Notes: generated by a model not told the origin, from the sequence alone. 64,000 nucleotides of DNA from Mycolicibacterium sp. J2 (GCF_026240945.1 NZ_JAPFPY010000017.1:1-64000); one strand, 5' to 3'. Counted from the stretch's first letter, positions 10,218 to 19,329 are shown. Program-made: numbers and translations.

Positions 10218-10712
10218 TTGAGCGAGCAGTTCGACGTCGTCATCGAGATCCCCAAGGGATCGCGCAACAAGTACGAGGTGGACCACGAGACCGGTCGGGT
10301 CAAGCTGGATCGCTACCTCTACACCTCGTTCGGTTACCCGACCGACTACGGCTTCTTCGAGAACACCCTCGGTGAGGACGGCGACCCGCTGGACGCGCTG
10401 GTGCTGCTGACCGAGTCGGTGTTCCCCGGCGTCATCGTCGAGGCCCGGCCCGTCGCGATGTTCCAGATGACCGACGAGGCCGGCGGTGATGACAAGCTGC
10501 TGTGCGTGCCGGCCGGCGATCCGCGGTGGGATCACATCCAGGACCTGGCCGATGTGCCGCCGTTCGAACTCGAGGCGATCAAGCACTTCTTCGTGCACTA
10601 CAAGGACCTGGAGCCGGGCAAGTTCGTCAAGGCTGCCGACTGGGCCGGTCGGGACGCCGCGGTGGCCGAACTGCAGCGCTCGATCGAGCGGTTCAAGACG
10701 CAGGGTCACTGA
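10218..10712 (+). CDS. ppa: Inorganic pyrophosphatase
   Basis: Soluble family I pyrophosphatase (164 aa) that hydrolyses PPi and drives biosynthetic reactions. The catalytic aspartate cluster is visible as EDGDPLDALVLL, with the N-terminal IEIPKGSRNKYEVD and the C-terminal HFFVHYKDLEPGKFVK. Homology begins at QFDVVIEIPKG, three codons inside the frame, so the start must be TTG 10218. It is preceded by a strong but close GGAGGAG (10209-10215). A rare start codon with a near-perfect Shine-Dalgarno may set its expression level. Confidence 0.96.
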   Translation: MSEQFDVVIEIPKGSRNKYEVDHETGRVKLDRYLYTSFGYPTDYGFFENTLGEDGDPLDALVLLTESVFPGVIVEARPVAMFQMTDEAGGDDKLLCVPAGDPRWDHIQDLADVPPFELEAIKHFFVHYKDLEPGKFVKAADWAGRDAAVAELQRSIERFKTQGH

Positions 10713-10764
10713 TTTTGCATTGCCGTAACACGCGGTAACCCCCGTGTGTCTTGCGCCTTCGATC

Positions 10765-11250
10765 ATGAGAGGCGTGTTGATGCATCAGGGGATCGGCCTC
10801 GAGGCGTTCAACGCCATGCCGGAGCGGCGCGCCATGCACGCCGTCTACGAGTGCGTGCACTGCGTGACACTGGCCGGCGACCTCGTGGCCGGGCGGCCCT
10901 ACCCGGACCACGACGCGTTGTTCCGCCGGGCCGACGGGTTGTTGTTCGGCCTGTCCGAGCAGTCGATCGACGCGATCCTGCAGGCCTACCCCTGTTCGGT
11001 GCGGCCCTGTGACGATACGGAGCGGTCCGCGCTACTGGCCGCCGAGCGGCGCTACAGCGAGAAGTTCGGCTTCGACTACGTGATGTACGTCGCCGGCCTG
11101 TGCGCTCCGGACGTGCTCACCACGATCGCCGACCGCATGCACCACGACGTGGAGACCGAGCGCAAGGTGGTGCGCAACGAGCTCGCCAAGATCAACCGGA
11201 CCCGGTTGGAGCGGATGCTCGGACCGGAGGGCGGTTTCGACAACTGGTAG
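10765..11250 (+). CDS. OHCU decarboxylase-like protein (UraD family, divergent)
   Basis: About 161 aa, matching the 2-oxo-4-hydroxy-4-carboxy-5-ureidoimidazoline decarboxylase fold. In urate degradation that enzyme makes S-allantoin. Recognisable features are the N-terminal LEAFNAMP, the core SEKFGFDYVMYVAG and the C-terminal RMHHDVETERKVVRNELAKI-type helix ending NRTRLERML. The segment that normally holds the catalytic histidine (AHPxLA) reads QAYPCSVRP here, so the usual His appears to be Tyr. Activity may therefore differ from true UraD. Allantoicase lies 45 bp downstream, which supports a ureide role. Start codons at 10765, 10774 and 10780 cannot be separated; I chose ATG 10765. Confidence 0.72.
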   Translation: MRGVLMHQGIGLEAFNAMPERRAMHAVYECVHCVTLAGDLVAGRPYPDHDALFRRADGLLFGLSEQSIDAILQAYPCSVRPCDDTERSALLAAERRYSEKFGFDYVMYVAGLCAPDVLTTIADRMHHDVETERKVVRNELAKINRTRLERMLGPEGGFDNW

Positions 11251-11295
11251 CCCGGCCGGCATGAGCGCTTGCGCCAAGAGCATTAGGCTCGCCCG

Positions 11296-12315
11296 GTGAG
11301 CAGTGCTACCCCTCCCCCCTTCCAAGCTTTCCCGGATCTGGCGTCGCGCGCCGCGGGCGGTGCCGTGCTCTGGGCCAACGACGACGTGTTCGCCGAGAAG
11401 GAAAACCTGATCACCCCGGCCCCCGCCGAGCACCGGCCCGCCACCTTCGGCCACAAGGGCCAGATCTACGACGGCTGGGAGACGCGCAGGCGCCGCGGGG
11501 CCACCCCGGATTCCTGCGATTCGGCCATCGTCAGGCTCGGCGCGCCCGCCCTGGTGCACGGCGTCGTGGTCGACACCGCCTGGTTCACCGGCAACTACCC
11601 GCCGCACATCTCGGTCGAGGCCGCCAACGTGGCGGGTCACCCCTCGGTGGAGGAGCTGGTGCACAAGACGGAGTGGACGACCATCGTCGAGCGTGCCGCG
11701 GTCAACGGGGACACGCGAAACCCCTTCCCGGTCAAGTCGACCCGACGCTGGACGCATGTACGCCTCTCGATGTACCCGGACGGGGGTATCGCCCGGTTCC
11801 GGGTGCACGGCCAGGGGGTGCTCGATCCCGATTTCGCCGCCGCTCTGCCGCTGGACCTCGCCGCCCTGGAGAACGGCGGCCGAATCACGGCGTGTTCCAA
11901 CATGTTCTACAGTTCGCCGAACAATCTGCTGCTGCCCGGCACCCCACGGCACATGGGTGAGGGCTGGGAGACCTCGCGGCGCCGCGATGCCGGCAACGAC
12001 TGGGTGCAGGTGCGGCTGGCCGGGCAAGGACTGCTCGCCGCCGCGGAACTGGACACCAGCTACTTCGTCGGGAACGCGCCGGGCTGGGCCCGGCTGTCCG
12101 GGCGCAGCGGGGACGGCGACTGGTTCGAGGTGTTGCCGCGCACCGATCTGCAGCCCGATACCCGGCACCGCTTCCTGATCGAGGACGACCGCCCGGTCAC
12201 CGAGGCCCGGCTGGACATCTACCCCGACGGCGGAATGGCCCGCCTGCGGCTGTTCGGTCACTTGACCGAGTCTGGGCTGCAACAGGTTCGCCAGATCTGG
12301 GCGGCCAGCGCCTGA
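11296..12315 (+). CDS. alc: Allantoicase
   Basis: Allantoicase hydrolyses allantoate to ureidoglycolate and urea, a nitrogen-scavenging step of purine breakdown. The 339-aa protein shows the two tandem jelly-roll repeats of the family. Each carries the GWET-R-RRR signature (YDGWETRRRRG near residue 60 and GEGWETSRRRD near residue 222), and each ends with a YPDGG-AR-R motif (MYPDGGIARFRV and IYPDGGMARLRL). The start is GTG 11296. It probably forms an operon with the UraD-like gene. No uricase, allantoinase or ureidoglycolate enzyme is visible in the window, so the rest of the pathway must lie elsewhere. Confidence 0.93.
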   Translation: MSSATPPPFQAFPDLASRAAGGAVLWANDDVFAEKENLITPAPAEHRPATFGHKGQIYDGWETRRRRGATPDSCDSAIVRLGAPALVHGVVVDTAWFTGNYPPHISVEAANVAGHPSVEELVHKTEWTTIVERAAVNGDTRNPFPVKSTRRWTHVRLSMYPDGGIARFRVHGQGVLDPDFAAALPLDLAALENGGRITACSNMFYSSPNNLLLPGTPRHMGEGWETSRRRDAGNDWVQVRLAGQGLLAAAELDTSYFVGNAPGWARLSGRSGDGDWFEVLPRTDLQPDTRHRFLIEDDRPVTEARLDIYPDGGMARLRLFGHLTESGLQQVRQIWAASA

Positions 12316-12335
12316 ATCGGGCGGATGATGTCCCG

Positions 12336-13472
12336 ATGACCGTGCACGGACATTGGGACAACCGCTTCGCTCCGCTCGTCGAGGCGCTCGCCGACGAGGT
12401 ACAGACCGGCGGCGAGTTCGGTGCGGCCATCGCCGTGGACATCGACGGCGACTTGGTGGTCGACGTATGGGCCGGTCACGCCGACGCGGCGCGCACGGTG
12501 CCGTGGACCCGCGACACCATCGTCAACGTGTGGTCGTCGACGAAGACGGTCACCAGCCTGGCCGCGCTGATGCTCGTCGATCGCGGACTGATCACTGCCG
12601 ACGACCGGGTGGCCGATCATTGGCCGGAGTTCGCCGCCAACGGCAAACACGATGTGCGGATCCGTCACCTGCTCACCCATTCCTCCGGCGTCTCGGGGTG
12701 GGAGCAGCCCGTCGTCCCGGAGGACATCCTGGACTGGGAGAGCTCGACCGCCGCATTGGCCGCTCAGGCGCCGTGGTGGGAGCCGGGCACCGCGTCGGGG
12801 TATCACGCCCTGACCTACGGACACCTGATCGGTGAGGTGGTGCGCCGGGTCACCGGCAGTCCGCTCAAGGAGTTCGTGCGCGACGAGATCGCCGGGCCGC
12901 TCGGGGCTGATTTCCAGATCGGTGCGGCCCCGGACGACACCGACCGGATCGCCGAGATCATCCCGTCCACCGAACCTTTCAACCTCCCGCCGATCGATCA
13001 GTGGCCCGCCCCGATGCTGAAGACGTTCACCGGACCGGCACCCGACCCCGCCATCGCCAACACCGCGGCCTGGCGGGCCGCCGACATCGGCGCGGTCAAC
13101 GGGCACACCAACGCCAGGGCGCTGGCCCGGATCCTGTCGGTGATCTCGCTCGGCGGCACCGTCGACGGCGTCACCCTGCTGCGCCCCGAGACGGTGGAGC
13201 AGATCTTCGAGGTGCAACTCGACGGACCCGATCTGGTGCTGGCCGGCCATCCGCTGCGCTGGGGACTCGGGTTCGGGCTACCGAAGCCCGAGACGATCCC
13301 GTACGTACCGGACGAGAAGATCTGCTTCTGGGGCGGCTGGGGCGGGTCGTGGGAGACCATGAACCCCGACCGCCGCGCGACCGTCGCCTACGTGATGAAC
13401 AAGATGGGTCCCGGCGTGGAGGGATCGGCGCGCACCGACCGGTACTTCCGGTTGGTCTACGACGCGCTGTGA
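12336..13472 (+). CDS. Beta-lactamase-fold serine hydrolase/esterase
   Basis: A 378-aa class C beta-lactamase-like hydrolase of the type called LipE/EstB in mycobacteria. The nucleophile motif SSTK gives Ser67 and Lys70, the conserved tyrosine lies in SGYHALTYGHLIG near residue 153, and a glycine-rich WGGWGGS replaces the usual KTG-like strand. There is no signal peptide, so it is probably cytosolic. Such proteins usually act as esterases or amidases; the substrate cannot be read from sequence. It starts 20 bp after allantoicase and may be co-transcribed. Its stop overlaps the convergent dehydrogenase gene by 16 bp. Confidence 0.85.
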   Translation: MTVHGHWDNRFAPLVEALADEVQTGGEFGAAIAVDIDGDLVVDVWAGHADAARTVPWTRDTIVNVWSSTKTVTSLAALMLVDRGLITADDRVADHWPEFAANGKHDVRIRHLLTHSSGVSGWEQPVVPEDILDWESSTAALAAQAPWWEPGTASGYHALTYGHLIGEVVRRVTGSPLKEFVRDEIAGPLGADFQIGAAPDDTDRIAEIIPSTEPFNLPPIDQWPAPMLKTFTGPAPDPAIANTAAWRAADIGAVNGHTNARALARILSVISLGGTVDGVTLLRPETVEQIFEVQLDGPDLVLAGHPLRWGLGFGLPKPETIPYVPDEKICFWGGWGGSWETMNPDRRATVAYVMNKMGPGVEGSARTDRYFRLVYDAL

Positions 13473-14425
13473 GCCACCAGGTTGCGCAGCGGTTCGTCCC
13501 GGCCCAGCCGGCCGATGTTGGCGGCGATATCGTCGGCGCGACCGGCGAAGGTGGCCGCGGTGACCCCCGAGGAGTGCGGCGTCATCAGGATGTTGGTCAG
13601 CTCGTGGAACGGTAGGCCGGCGGGTGCGCCAGCGCCCGTGCCCGGCGCCGGGTACCGATACCACACGTCGATGGCCGCGGCACGAATATGGCTGTGCAGC
13701 AAGGCTTCATAGAGTGCGCGCTCGTCGACCAGTGGGCCCCGTCCCACATTGATGAGCACCCCGTCGGCCCCGAGCGCGGCCAGTTGCGCCGCCCCGATCA
13801 TGCCGGTGGTCGCGGCGCTCAGCGGGGCCGAGACCACCACCACGTCGGATTCGGCCATCAGCCGGTCCAGGGCCGACGCGGTGTCGGCCGCCCACACCAG
13901 ACCGTGCGCCGGGTCGACGCGGCCCGACCCGGTGACGGCCGCGCCGGTGCAGCCCAACGCCCGCAACAACTCCCACGATCGCCGGCCGATGTGTCCGAAG
14001 CCGACGAAGCCGATCCGCGCGCCCGCCACGGTGGGCGGTTGTGCGATGGTGTCGTCGTATACCGAGGTGGCCCACACCCCACGGCGCAGTGCCCGGTCCT
14101 GTGCCAGGAAATCCCGCCGCAGCGTGATCGCGGCGCTGAGCACGTATTCGGCGATCGAGTGCTCGTGATGGAAGGTATTGGCCACCTGGATGTCCGGGCC
14201 CAGCGCGGTGAAGTCGACCCGGTCGGTGCCGGCCCCGGCCACGTGGATGAGTCGCAGCTTCTCGGCCACCCGAGCCATCTCGGCGGTGAACCGGCCGCCG
14301 ACGTAGACCTCCGCGGTGCGCAGGGCATGCTCGTGACCCCAGACGACCCGCGCATCGGTCGGCAGCGCGGCCTCGAAGCGGGCGCGGTGTGGCACCAGAT
14401 TGCGGTCGGCGACCAGGATCTGCAT
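13457..14425 (-). CDS. D-2-hydroxyacid dehydrogenase, last gene of the glucarate operon
   Basis: A 322-aa NAD(P)-dependent 2-hydroxyacid dehydrogenase that interconverts 2-oxo and D-2-hydroxy acids. The nucleotide-binding motif GFVGFGHIGRRS is near residue 140. The catalytic Arg lies in INVGRGPLVDE and the catalytic His in LMTPHSSG. The start ATG 14425 lies one base after the gudD stop, so the two are translated together. It is the distal gene of the operon beginning at 22783. It may reduce a glyoxylate, hydroxypyruvate or tartronate-semialdehyde-like side product of sugar-acid breakdown, which is an inference. A second, only distantly similar enzyme is encoded at 23130. Confidence 0.87.
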   Translation of the reverse strand: MQILVADRNLVPHRARFEAALPTDARVVWGHEHALRTAEVYVGGRFTAEMARVAEKLRLIHVAGAGTDRVDFTALGPDIQVANTFHHEHSIAEYVLSAAITLRRDFLAQDRALRRGVWATSVYDDTIAQPPTVAGARIGFVGFGHIGRRSWELLRALGCTGAAVTGSGRVDPAHGLVWAADTASALDRLMAESDVVVVSAPLSAATTGMIGAAQLAALGADGVLINVGRGPLVDERALYEALLHSHIRAAAIDVWYRYPAPGTGAGAPAGLPFHELTNILMTPHSSGVTAATFAGRADDIAANIGRLGRDEPLRNLVAHSAS

Positions 14426-14426
14426 A

Positions 14427-15788
14427 TCAGATATCCCGTTGCAGGGCTGGGCGTTTGCTGTCGAAGGTCCAGCCGGGGATCAGGTACTGCATGGCCACCG
14501 CGTCGTCGCGGGCGCCCAGTCCCTCGGCCAGGTACAGCTCGTGCGCGGCGGCCACCCGGTCCTCGTCCAGCTCCACGCCCAGGCCGGGCGCGTCCGGGAC
14601 ATCCAGGTAGCCGTCCACGATCCGGTAGGGCGTCTTGGTGATGCGCTGACCGTCCTGCCAGATCCAATGCGTGTCGATCGCGGTGATGGCGCCCGGTGCG
14701 GCGGCCGCGACGTGGGTGAACATCGCCAGCGACACGTCGAAGTGGTTGTTGGAGTGCGATCCCCACGTCAGACCCCACGCATCGCAGAGCTGCGCCACCC
14801 GCACCGACCCGCTCATGGTCCAGAAGTGCGGATCGGCCAGCGGAATGTCCACGGCGCCGGACCGGATCGCATGCCCCATCTCGCGCCAGTCGGTGGCGAT
14901 CATGTTGGTCGCCGTCGGCAGCCCGGTGGCGCGTTTGAACTCGGCCATGACCTCGCGGCCGGAGAAGCCGCCTTCGGGCCCCACCGGGTCCTCGGCATAG
15001 GCCAACACCCCGGTGAGCTCCCGGCACGTGGTGACGGCGTCGGCCAGCAGCCAGCCGCCGTTGGGATCCAGGGTGATCCGGGCGTCGGGGAACCGGTCGG
15101 CCAACGCGATCACCGCCTTGGCCTCCTCGGCGGCCGGCAGCACACCGCCCTTGAGTTTGAAATCCCGGAAGCCGTACCGGTCGCGGGCCGCCTCGGCCAG
15201 CCGCACCACGGCCTGTGGTGTCATCGCCTCGTCGTGCCGGATGCGCAGCCAGTCGTCGGCTCCCGGTCCTTCGTCGGCCGCCGAGCGGTAGGCCAGGTCC
15301 GTTCTGGTGCGGTCGCCGACGAAGAACAGGTACCCCAACGCCTGCACCCGGCTGCGTTGTTGGCCGTCGCCGAGCAGCGCTGCGACGGGCACACCGAGGT
15401 ATTGGCCGAGCAGGTCCAGCAGCGCGGATTCCACCGCGGTGACGGCGTGCACGGTGACCCGCAGGTCGAAGGTCTGAGCACCGCGGCCACCGGCGTCGCG
15501 GCCGGCGAACTCGCGGCGGACATCGCCGAGCACGGCGTGGTGATCCCCGATGCCGCGGCCTTCGATCAGCGGTCGGGCCTCCTCCAGCGTGCGCTGGATG
15601 GCGGCCCCGCCCGGCACTTCGCCCACCCCGGTGTTGCCTTCGGAATCCTTGAGAATCAACAGGTTCCGGGTGAAGTAGGGCCCGTGCGCGCCGCTGAGGT
15701 TGAGCAGCATGCTGTCGTGTCCGGCAATGGGGACCACCCGCATCTCGGTGACGGTGGGTGTCCGGTGGGGACTCTTGTGGGTACTCAT
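14427..15788 (-). CDS. gudD: Glucarate dehydratase
   Basis: Enolase-superfamily dehydratase (453 aa) that converts D-glucarate to 5-dehydro-4-deoxyglucarate. The KxK base motif FKLKGG, metal ligands in LDPNGG and YAEDPVGPE, and the His base region WGSHSNNHFDVSL with IDTHWIWQDGQ are all present. The N-terminal cap begins with TEMRVVPIAGHDSMLLN, typical of GudD. The ATG at 15788 overlaps the IclR stop by 4 bp. Placement in an operon with an uptake system and an IclR regulator supports a catabolic role. A second dehydratase of the same superfamily is at 25799. Confidence 0.92.
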   Translation of the reverse strand: MSTHKSPHRTPTVTEMRVVPIAGHDSMLLNLSGAHGPYFTRNLLILKDSEGNTGVGEVPGGAAIQRTLEEARPLIEGRGIGDHHAVLGDVRREFAGRDAGGRGAQTFDLRVTVHAVTAVESALLDLLGQYLGVPVAALLGDGQQRSRVQALGYLFFVGDRTRTDLAYRSAADEGPGADDWLRIRHDEAMTPQAVVRLAEAARDRYGFRDFKLKGGVLPAAEEAKAVIALADRFPDARITLDPNGGWLLADAVTTCRELTGVLAYAEDPVGPEGGFSGREVMAEFKRATGLPTATNMIATDWREMGHAIRSGAVDIPLADPHFWTMSGSVRVAQLCDAWGLTWGSHSNNHFDVSLAMFTHVAAAAPGAITAIDTHWIWQDGQRITKTPYRIVDGYLDVPDAPGLGVELDEDRVAAAHELYLAEGLGARDDAVAMQYLIPGWTFDSKRPALQRDI

Positions 15789-16585
15789 GAATTCACCTTC
15801 TCTGCCAATGGCCGTAGCACACGGCTCACCTTGTCGCCGGTGGCGCACAGTGCCTCGATGAGGCAGCCTTCCCGTTCGGCCGTCAACCGGGCGACCGGCA
15901 CCGAGACACTGATCGCGTCCTGGGCCGGCCGGCTGTAGCGCAGCGGCACCGCGAAACACCGCACGCCGACGGTGTTCTCCTCGTCGTCGGTGGCATAGCC
16001 CCGGATTCGCGCCGTATCCAGCGCCTCGTCCAACGTGGCACGGTCGGTCACCGTCCGCTCGGTGATGGCGGCCAGCTCGGTCGGGACGTGCGCGTCGCGC
16101 TCGGCGCCGACCCGTTCGGCCAGCAGCGCCTTGCCCAGCGCCGTCGTGTATGCCGGCAGCCGCCTGCCGACCCGGTTGGTGGTGCGCTGGTACTGCCGGG
16201 ATTCCCGGGTGGCCAGGTAGACGACGTCGTGGCCGTCCAGGCGAGCCAGGTGGAAGGTCTCGTCCCAGGCACCGCGCAGCTCGTCCAGGAAGGGCGTGAT
16301 GCCGGGCAGGTACGGGTCGGTGTCCAGGTAACTGGTTCCGACCAGCAGGGCACGAATCCCGATGCTGTACAACGTGCCCGACTCGTCGCACCGCACCCAG
16401 CCCTGCGCGATCAGCGTGCGCAACAGAGCGTGGGCGCTGCTGCGCGGCATGTCCAGGGCGGCGCTGACCTCCCGGATGCGGGCCGGTTGGTCGTGGCGAG
16501 CCGCGAGGAACTCCAGCAGTTCGACGGTGCGGGCCGCGGATTTCACGCCGGTTCCGGTGATACTGCGCACGGTGTGTTCGGTCAT
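15785..16585 (-). CDS. IclR-family transcriptional regulator
   Basis: A 266-aa regulator. The N-terminal winged helix (about residues 14-75) includes LLEFLAARHDQPARIREVSA and the recognition-helix region MPRSSAHALLRTL. The C-terminal IclR effector domain follows, with PAYTTALGKALLAE and GYATDDEENTVGVRCFAVPL. IclR proteins in sugar-acid operons usually sense a pathway acid and repress or activate the local promoter. The gene lies inside the operon with 4-bp overlaps on both sides. Candidate operators are the inverted repeats at 22835-22852 and 22960-22975 in front of the operon. Confidence 0.93.
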   Translation of the reverse strand: MTEHTVRSITGTGVKSAARTVELLEFLAARHDQPARIREVSAALDMPRSSAHALLRTLIAQGWVRCDESGTLYSIGIRALLVGTSYLDTDPYLPGITPFLDELRGAWDETFHLARLDGHDVVYLATRESRQYQRTTNRVGRRLPAYTTALGKALLAERVGAERDAHVPTELAAITERTVTDRATLDEALDTARIRGYATDDEENTVGVRCFAVPLRYSRPAQDAISVSVPVARLTAEREGCLIEALCATGDKVSRVLRPLAEKVNS

Positions 16586-17313
16586 AGCAGTCCCATCTGC
16601 TGAACAACGAGGACGAGGGCTCCGACGGCCGAGGCGGTGATCGCCGTCCACCGCTGCCGTCGCGGATTGAGCAGCCGATTCGCATAGCGGGACAACACAT
16701 ATCCCGCCACCGTGGCCGGTATCAGCATGGCGCACATGACCAGGATGTGCCGGTTCACCGCGCCGGTGACGGTCAGCATCGTCAACGACATCAGCGAGCC
16801 GATCAGGAAGAATCCGGACATCGTGCCCCGCAGCCGTGGTCCGCTGTTTCGCTGCCACACCAACGCCATCGGCGGGCCGCCGATCGAGGTGGCCGTGCCC
16901 AGCATCCCCGACGTGGCCCCGGCCAGCACGAGGTTGCGGCGCCGGGGCGCGGGGATCCAGCCCAGGCTGGTCAGTGCGACACCGCCGAGCACGACGGCCG
17001 CGATGAGCATCGCCAAGGCCTGTGGTGGTATCGCGGTGAGGATCAGCGCCCCGGCGATGGTGCCGGGTATCCGGCCGGCCAGGGCCCAGCCGGTGCCCTT
17101 CACGTCGATCGCCGTCCGCTCCCGCACCACCACCATCAGGGTGACGACGGCCGCCAACATGATCAGGGTGCCGGGGATGAGCGCCGGGTCGACCAACGCG
17201 ACGATCGGGGCGGCCAGCATGCCGAGGCCGAAGCCGATCGAGGCCTGCAGGCAGGAGGCGATCAACACCGCGACCGCCATGGTCGCGAAACCGGAGGCGC
17301 TCACATCGCTCAT
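16582..17313 (-). CDS. TSUP (TauE/SafE) family membrane permease
   Basis: A 243-aa integral membrane protein with about eight hydrophobic segments. It has the two-fold repeat of the 4-toluene sulfonate/sulfite uptake permease family: SIGFGLGMLAAPIVALV in the first half and GTATSIGGPPMALVWQ in the second. TSUP members move sulfite, sulfolactate, acetate or other small organic anions, often outward. Its position between the ABC ATPase and the IclR gene, with 4-bp overlaps on each side, ties it to the sugar-acid operon. It could export or import an acidic intermediate. That role is inference from context only. Confidence 0.85.
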   Translation of the reverse strand: MSDVSASGFATMAVAVLIASCLQASIGFGLGMLAAPIVALVDPALIPGTLIMLAAVVTLMVVVRERTAIDVKGTGWALAGRIPGTIAGALILTAIPPQALAMLIAAVVLGGVALTSLGWIPAPRRRNLVLAGATSGMLGTATSIGGPPMALVWQRNSGPRLRGTMSGFFLIGSLMSLTMLTVTGAVNRHILVMCAMLIPATVAGYVLSRYANRLLNPRRQRWTAITASAVGALVLVVQQMGLL

Positions 17314-18302
17314 GCGCTGTGGGACAACTGGGGCGACGCCCCGAGCGGGTGATGGCATTCGGCCGCATGCTCGACTGTCTGCGGGTCGCGGGCGAGCGGG
17401 GGGCGTTGCCGCGCGCAGATGTCGGTGGCGTGTGCGCACCGGGTGCGGAACCGGCACCCGGACGGCGGGTTCAGCGGTGACGGCACCTCGCCGCTGAGCA
17501 GGATGCGTTCGCCACGCTGTTCGGCGTGCAGCCTGGGCGCCGCCGACATCAGTGCGGCCGTGTAGGGATGTTGGGGACGGTCGAATACCGCTTCGGTCGG
17601 ACCGGTTTCGATGATGCGCCCCAAGTACATCACCGCGACCCGGTCGGCGACGTGCCGTACCACGGACAGGTCGTGTGAGATGAACACATAGGAGATCCGC
17701 AGTTCCCGCTGCAGATCGTTGAGCAGGTTGAGCACCTGCGCCTGCACCGACAGGTCCAGGGCGGAAACCGGTTCGTCGCAGATGATGACGTCGGGATTGA
17801 GCGCCAGGGCGCGCGCGATGCCGATCCGCTGGCGCTGACCGCCGGAGAACTCCTGCGGGTATTTGCCGAAGGCTTTCGGGCCCAGCCCGACCATGTCGAG
17901 CAGCCCACGCACCCGCATGTCGCGATCCTTGCGGGACGGGTACAACGTCTTGTGGGTGCGCCATGGTTCGGCGATGATCTCGGCCGCCGTCATCCGGGAG
18001 TTCAGCGAGGCGTAGGGATCCTGGAACACCATCTGTACGCGACGACGGAACTTCAGCAGTTCCTTACCGCGCAGGCCATACGGGTCGATACCGTCGAATC
18101 TGACGGCACCGGCATCCGGGCGCTCAAGCATCATCAGGGTACGGGCCAGTGTGGACTTACCACAGCCGGATTCTCCTACTAGGCCCAGGGTTTCACCGCG
18201 ATGCAGATCAAGGTCGATCCCGTCCAGCGCGTGTAGCCTCTTGCCGCCGGCCACCCGGAAGCTCTTGGCCAGCCCGCGCACGGACAGCAGTTCGTCACTC
18301 AT
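17310..18302 (-). CDS. ABC transporter ATP-binding protein, DppF/OppF type
   Basis: A 330-aa ATPase of the peptide/nickel/sugar-acid ABC importer class. Walker A is GESGCGKST, the Q-loop is MVFQDPYASLNSRM, the signature is YPQEFSGGQRQRIGIARAL, Walker B is DVIICDEPVSALD, and the switch His is in ISHDLSVV. The C-terminal oligopeptide-transporter domain holds a four-cysteine set (CRFRTRC...C...C), as in Fe-S-binding DppF/OppF proteins. It overlaps its partner ATPase gene (18295-19329) by 8 bp. Together they would energise the permeases at 19329-21208. Confidence 0.92.
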   Translation of the reverse strand: MSDELLSVRGLAKSFRVAGGKRLHALDGIDLDLHRGETLGLVGESGCGKSTLARTLMMLERPDAGAVRFDGIDPYGLRGKELLKFRRRVQMVFQDPYASLNSRMTAAEIIAEPWRTHKTLYPSRKDRDMRVRGLLDMVGLGPKAFGKYPQEFSGGQRQRIGIARALALNPDVIICDEPVSALDLSVQAQVLNLLNDLQRELRISYVFISHDLSVVRHVADRVAVMYLGRIIETGPTEAVFDRPQHPYTAALMSAAPRLHAEQRGERILLSGEVPSPLNPPSGCRFRTRCAHATDICARQRPPLARDPQTVEHAAECHHPLGASPQLSHSA

Positions 18303-19329
18303 GGTCGGTCTCCCCGGGGAAGTGGCACGCGGCTGCGCGGGATGCGGTGACAGCGGTCAGTTCGGGCCGGGTCTGCCGGCACAGCTGCGCTGCCTTGGGG
18401 CAGCGATCCTGGTACACACAGCCTTTCGGAATGGAGTGCAGATCCGGCGGCGCCCCGCCGATGGACTTCAGCTCGGTGCCACGTTCGGCGCTGACCGGCA
18501 CCGATGCCAGCAGGCCCAGGGTGTAGGGATGTTGGGGGTCGGCGAACACCTCGGCCACCGGCCCGGTCTCGACGACGTTGCCGGCGTACATGACCGCGAC
18601 CCGGTCGGCCTCCTCGGCCACCAGCGCCAGATCGTGGGTGATCAGGACGACGGCCATGTCATATTCGGTGCGAAGGCTTTTCAGCAGCGCCAAGATCTGC
18701 GCCTGTACGGTGACGTCGAGGGCCGTGGTGGGTTCGTCGGCGATCAGCACGCGCGGGTTCAGGGCCACGGCCATGGCGATGAGCAACCGCTGACGCATAC
18801 CTCCGGAGAACTGGTGCGGATACGCGTTCACCCGGTCCTCGGGTTGCGGGATACCCACCCGGGCCATCAGTTCGACGGCTTTGCGCCTGGCCTCCTTGGC
18901 TTTCATCCCGTGGTGGATGCGGAAGGGTTCGGCCAGTTGCGTGCCGACGGTGTACAGCGGGTTGAGCGCGGTGAGCGCGTCCTGGAACACGATGGCCAGT
19001 TCCGGTCCGGCCAGCTTGCGGCGCGCCTTGCGGTCGGCGGCCAGCAGGTCGACCCCGGCAAGGGTGGCGGAGCCGTCGACGACTTCGGCGACCGGTTCCA
19101 GCAGCCCGACCAACGCGGTCGCAGTCATCGACTTTCCGCATCCGGATTCGCCGAGCAGGGCCAGGGTTTCGCCGCGGCGCGCGGTGAACGATACGTGGTC
19201 GACAGCGCGGACGGTACCGGCGATGGTACGGATGTCGACGGTGAGGCCGTCCACTTCCAGCGCCGGGTCGACGTCGAGACGGTCGGTGGTGCGGCGTTCG
19301 GCGACGTCGCTGTGTACGTGCACGGTCAT
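18295..19329 (-). CDS. ABC transporter ATP-binding protein, DppD/OppD type
   Basis: A 344-aa partner ATPase of the same importer. Walker A is GESGCGKSM, the Q-loop is IVFQDALTALNPLYTVG, the signature is YPHQFSGGMRQRLLIAMA, Walker B is RVLIADEPTTALD, and the H-loop is ITHDLALV. A C-terminal cysteine group (CVYQDRC...C...C) is again present. The start at ATG 19329 shares one base with the stop of the upstream permease (TGATG), a re-initiation arrangement. A non-conserved N-terminal stretch of about 22 residues precedes the ATPase domain. Confidence 0.92.
   Translation of the reverse strand: MTVHVHSDVAERRTTDRLDVDPALEVDGLTVDIRTIAGTVRAVDHVSFTARRGETLALLGESGCGKSMTATALVGLLEPVAEVVDGSATLAGVDLLAADRKARRKLAGPELAIVFQDALTALNPLYTVGTQLAEPFRIHHGMKAKEARRKAVELMARVGIPQPEDRVNAYPHQFSGGMRQRLLIAMAVALNPRVLIADEPTTALDVTVQAQILALLKSLRTEYDMAVVLITHDLALVAEEADRVAVMYAGNVVETGPVAEVFADPQHPYTLGLLASVPVSAERGTELKSIGGAPPDLHSIPKGCVYQDRCPKAAQLCRQTRPELTAVTASRAAACHFPGETDHE

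Noticed and set aside
10713..10764. Terminator after ppa
   Set aside because: No convincing stem with a U-run could be found in the gap.
8748..10766. 672-codon frame for DacB
   Set aside because: The first 211 codons are antisense to ppa; the signal-anchor and family start are at 10133.
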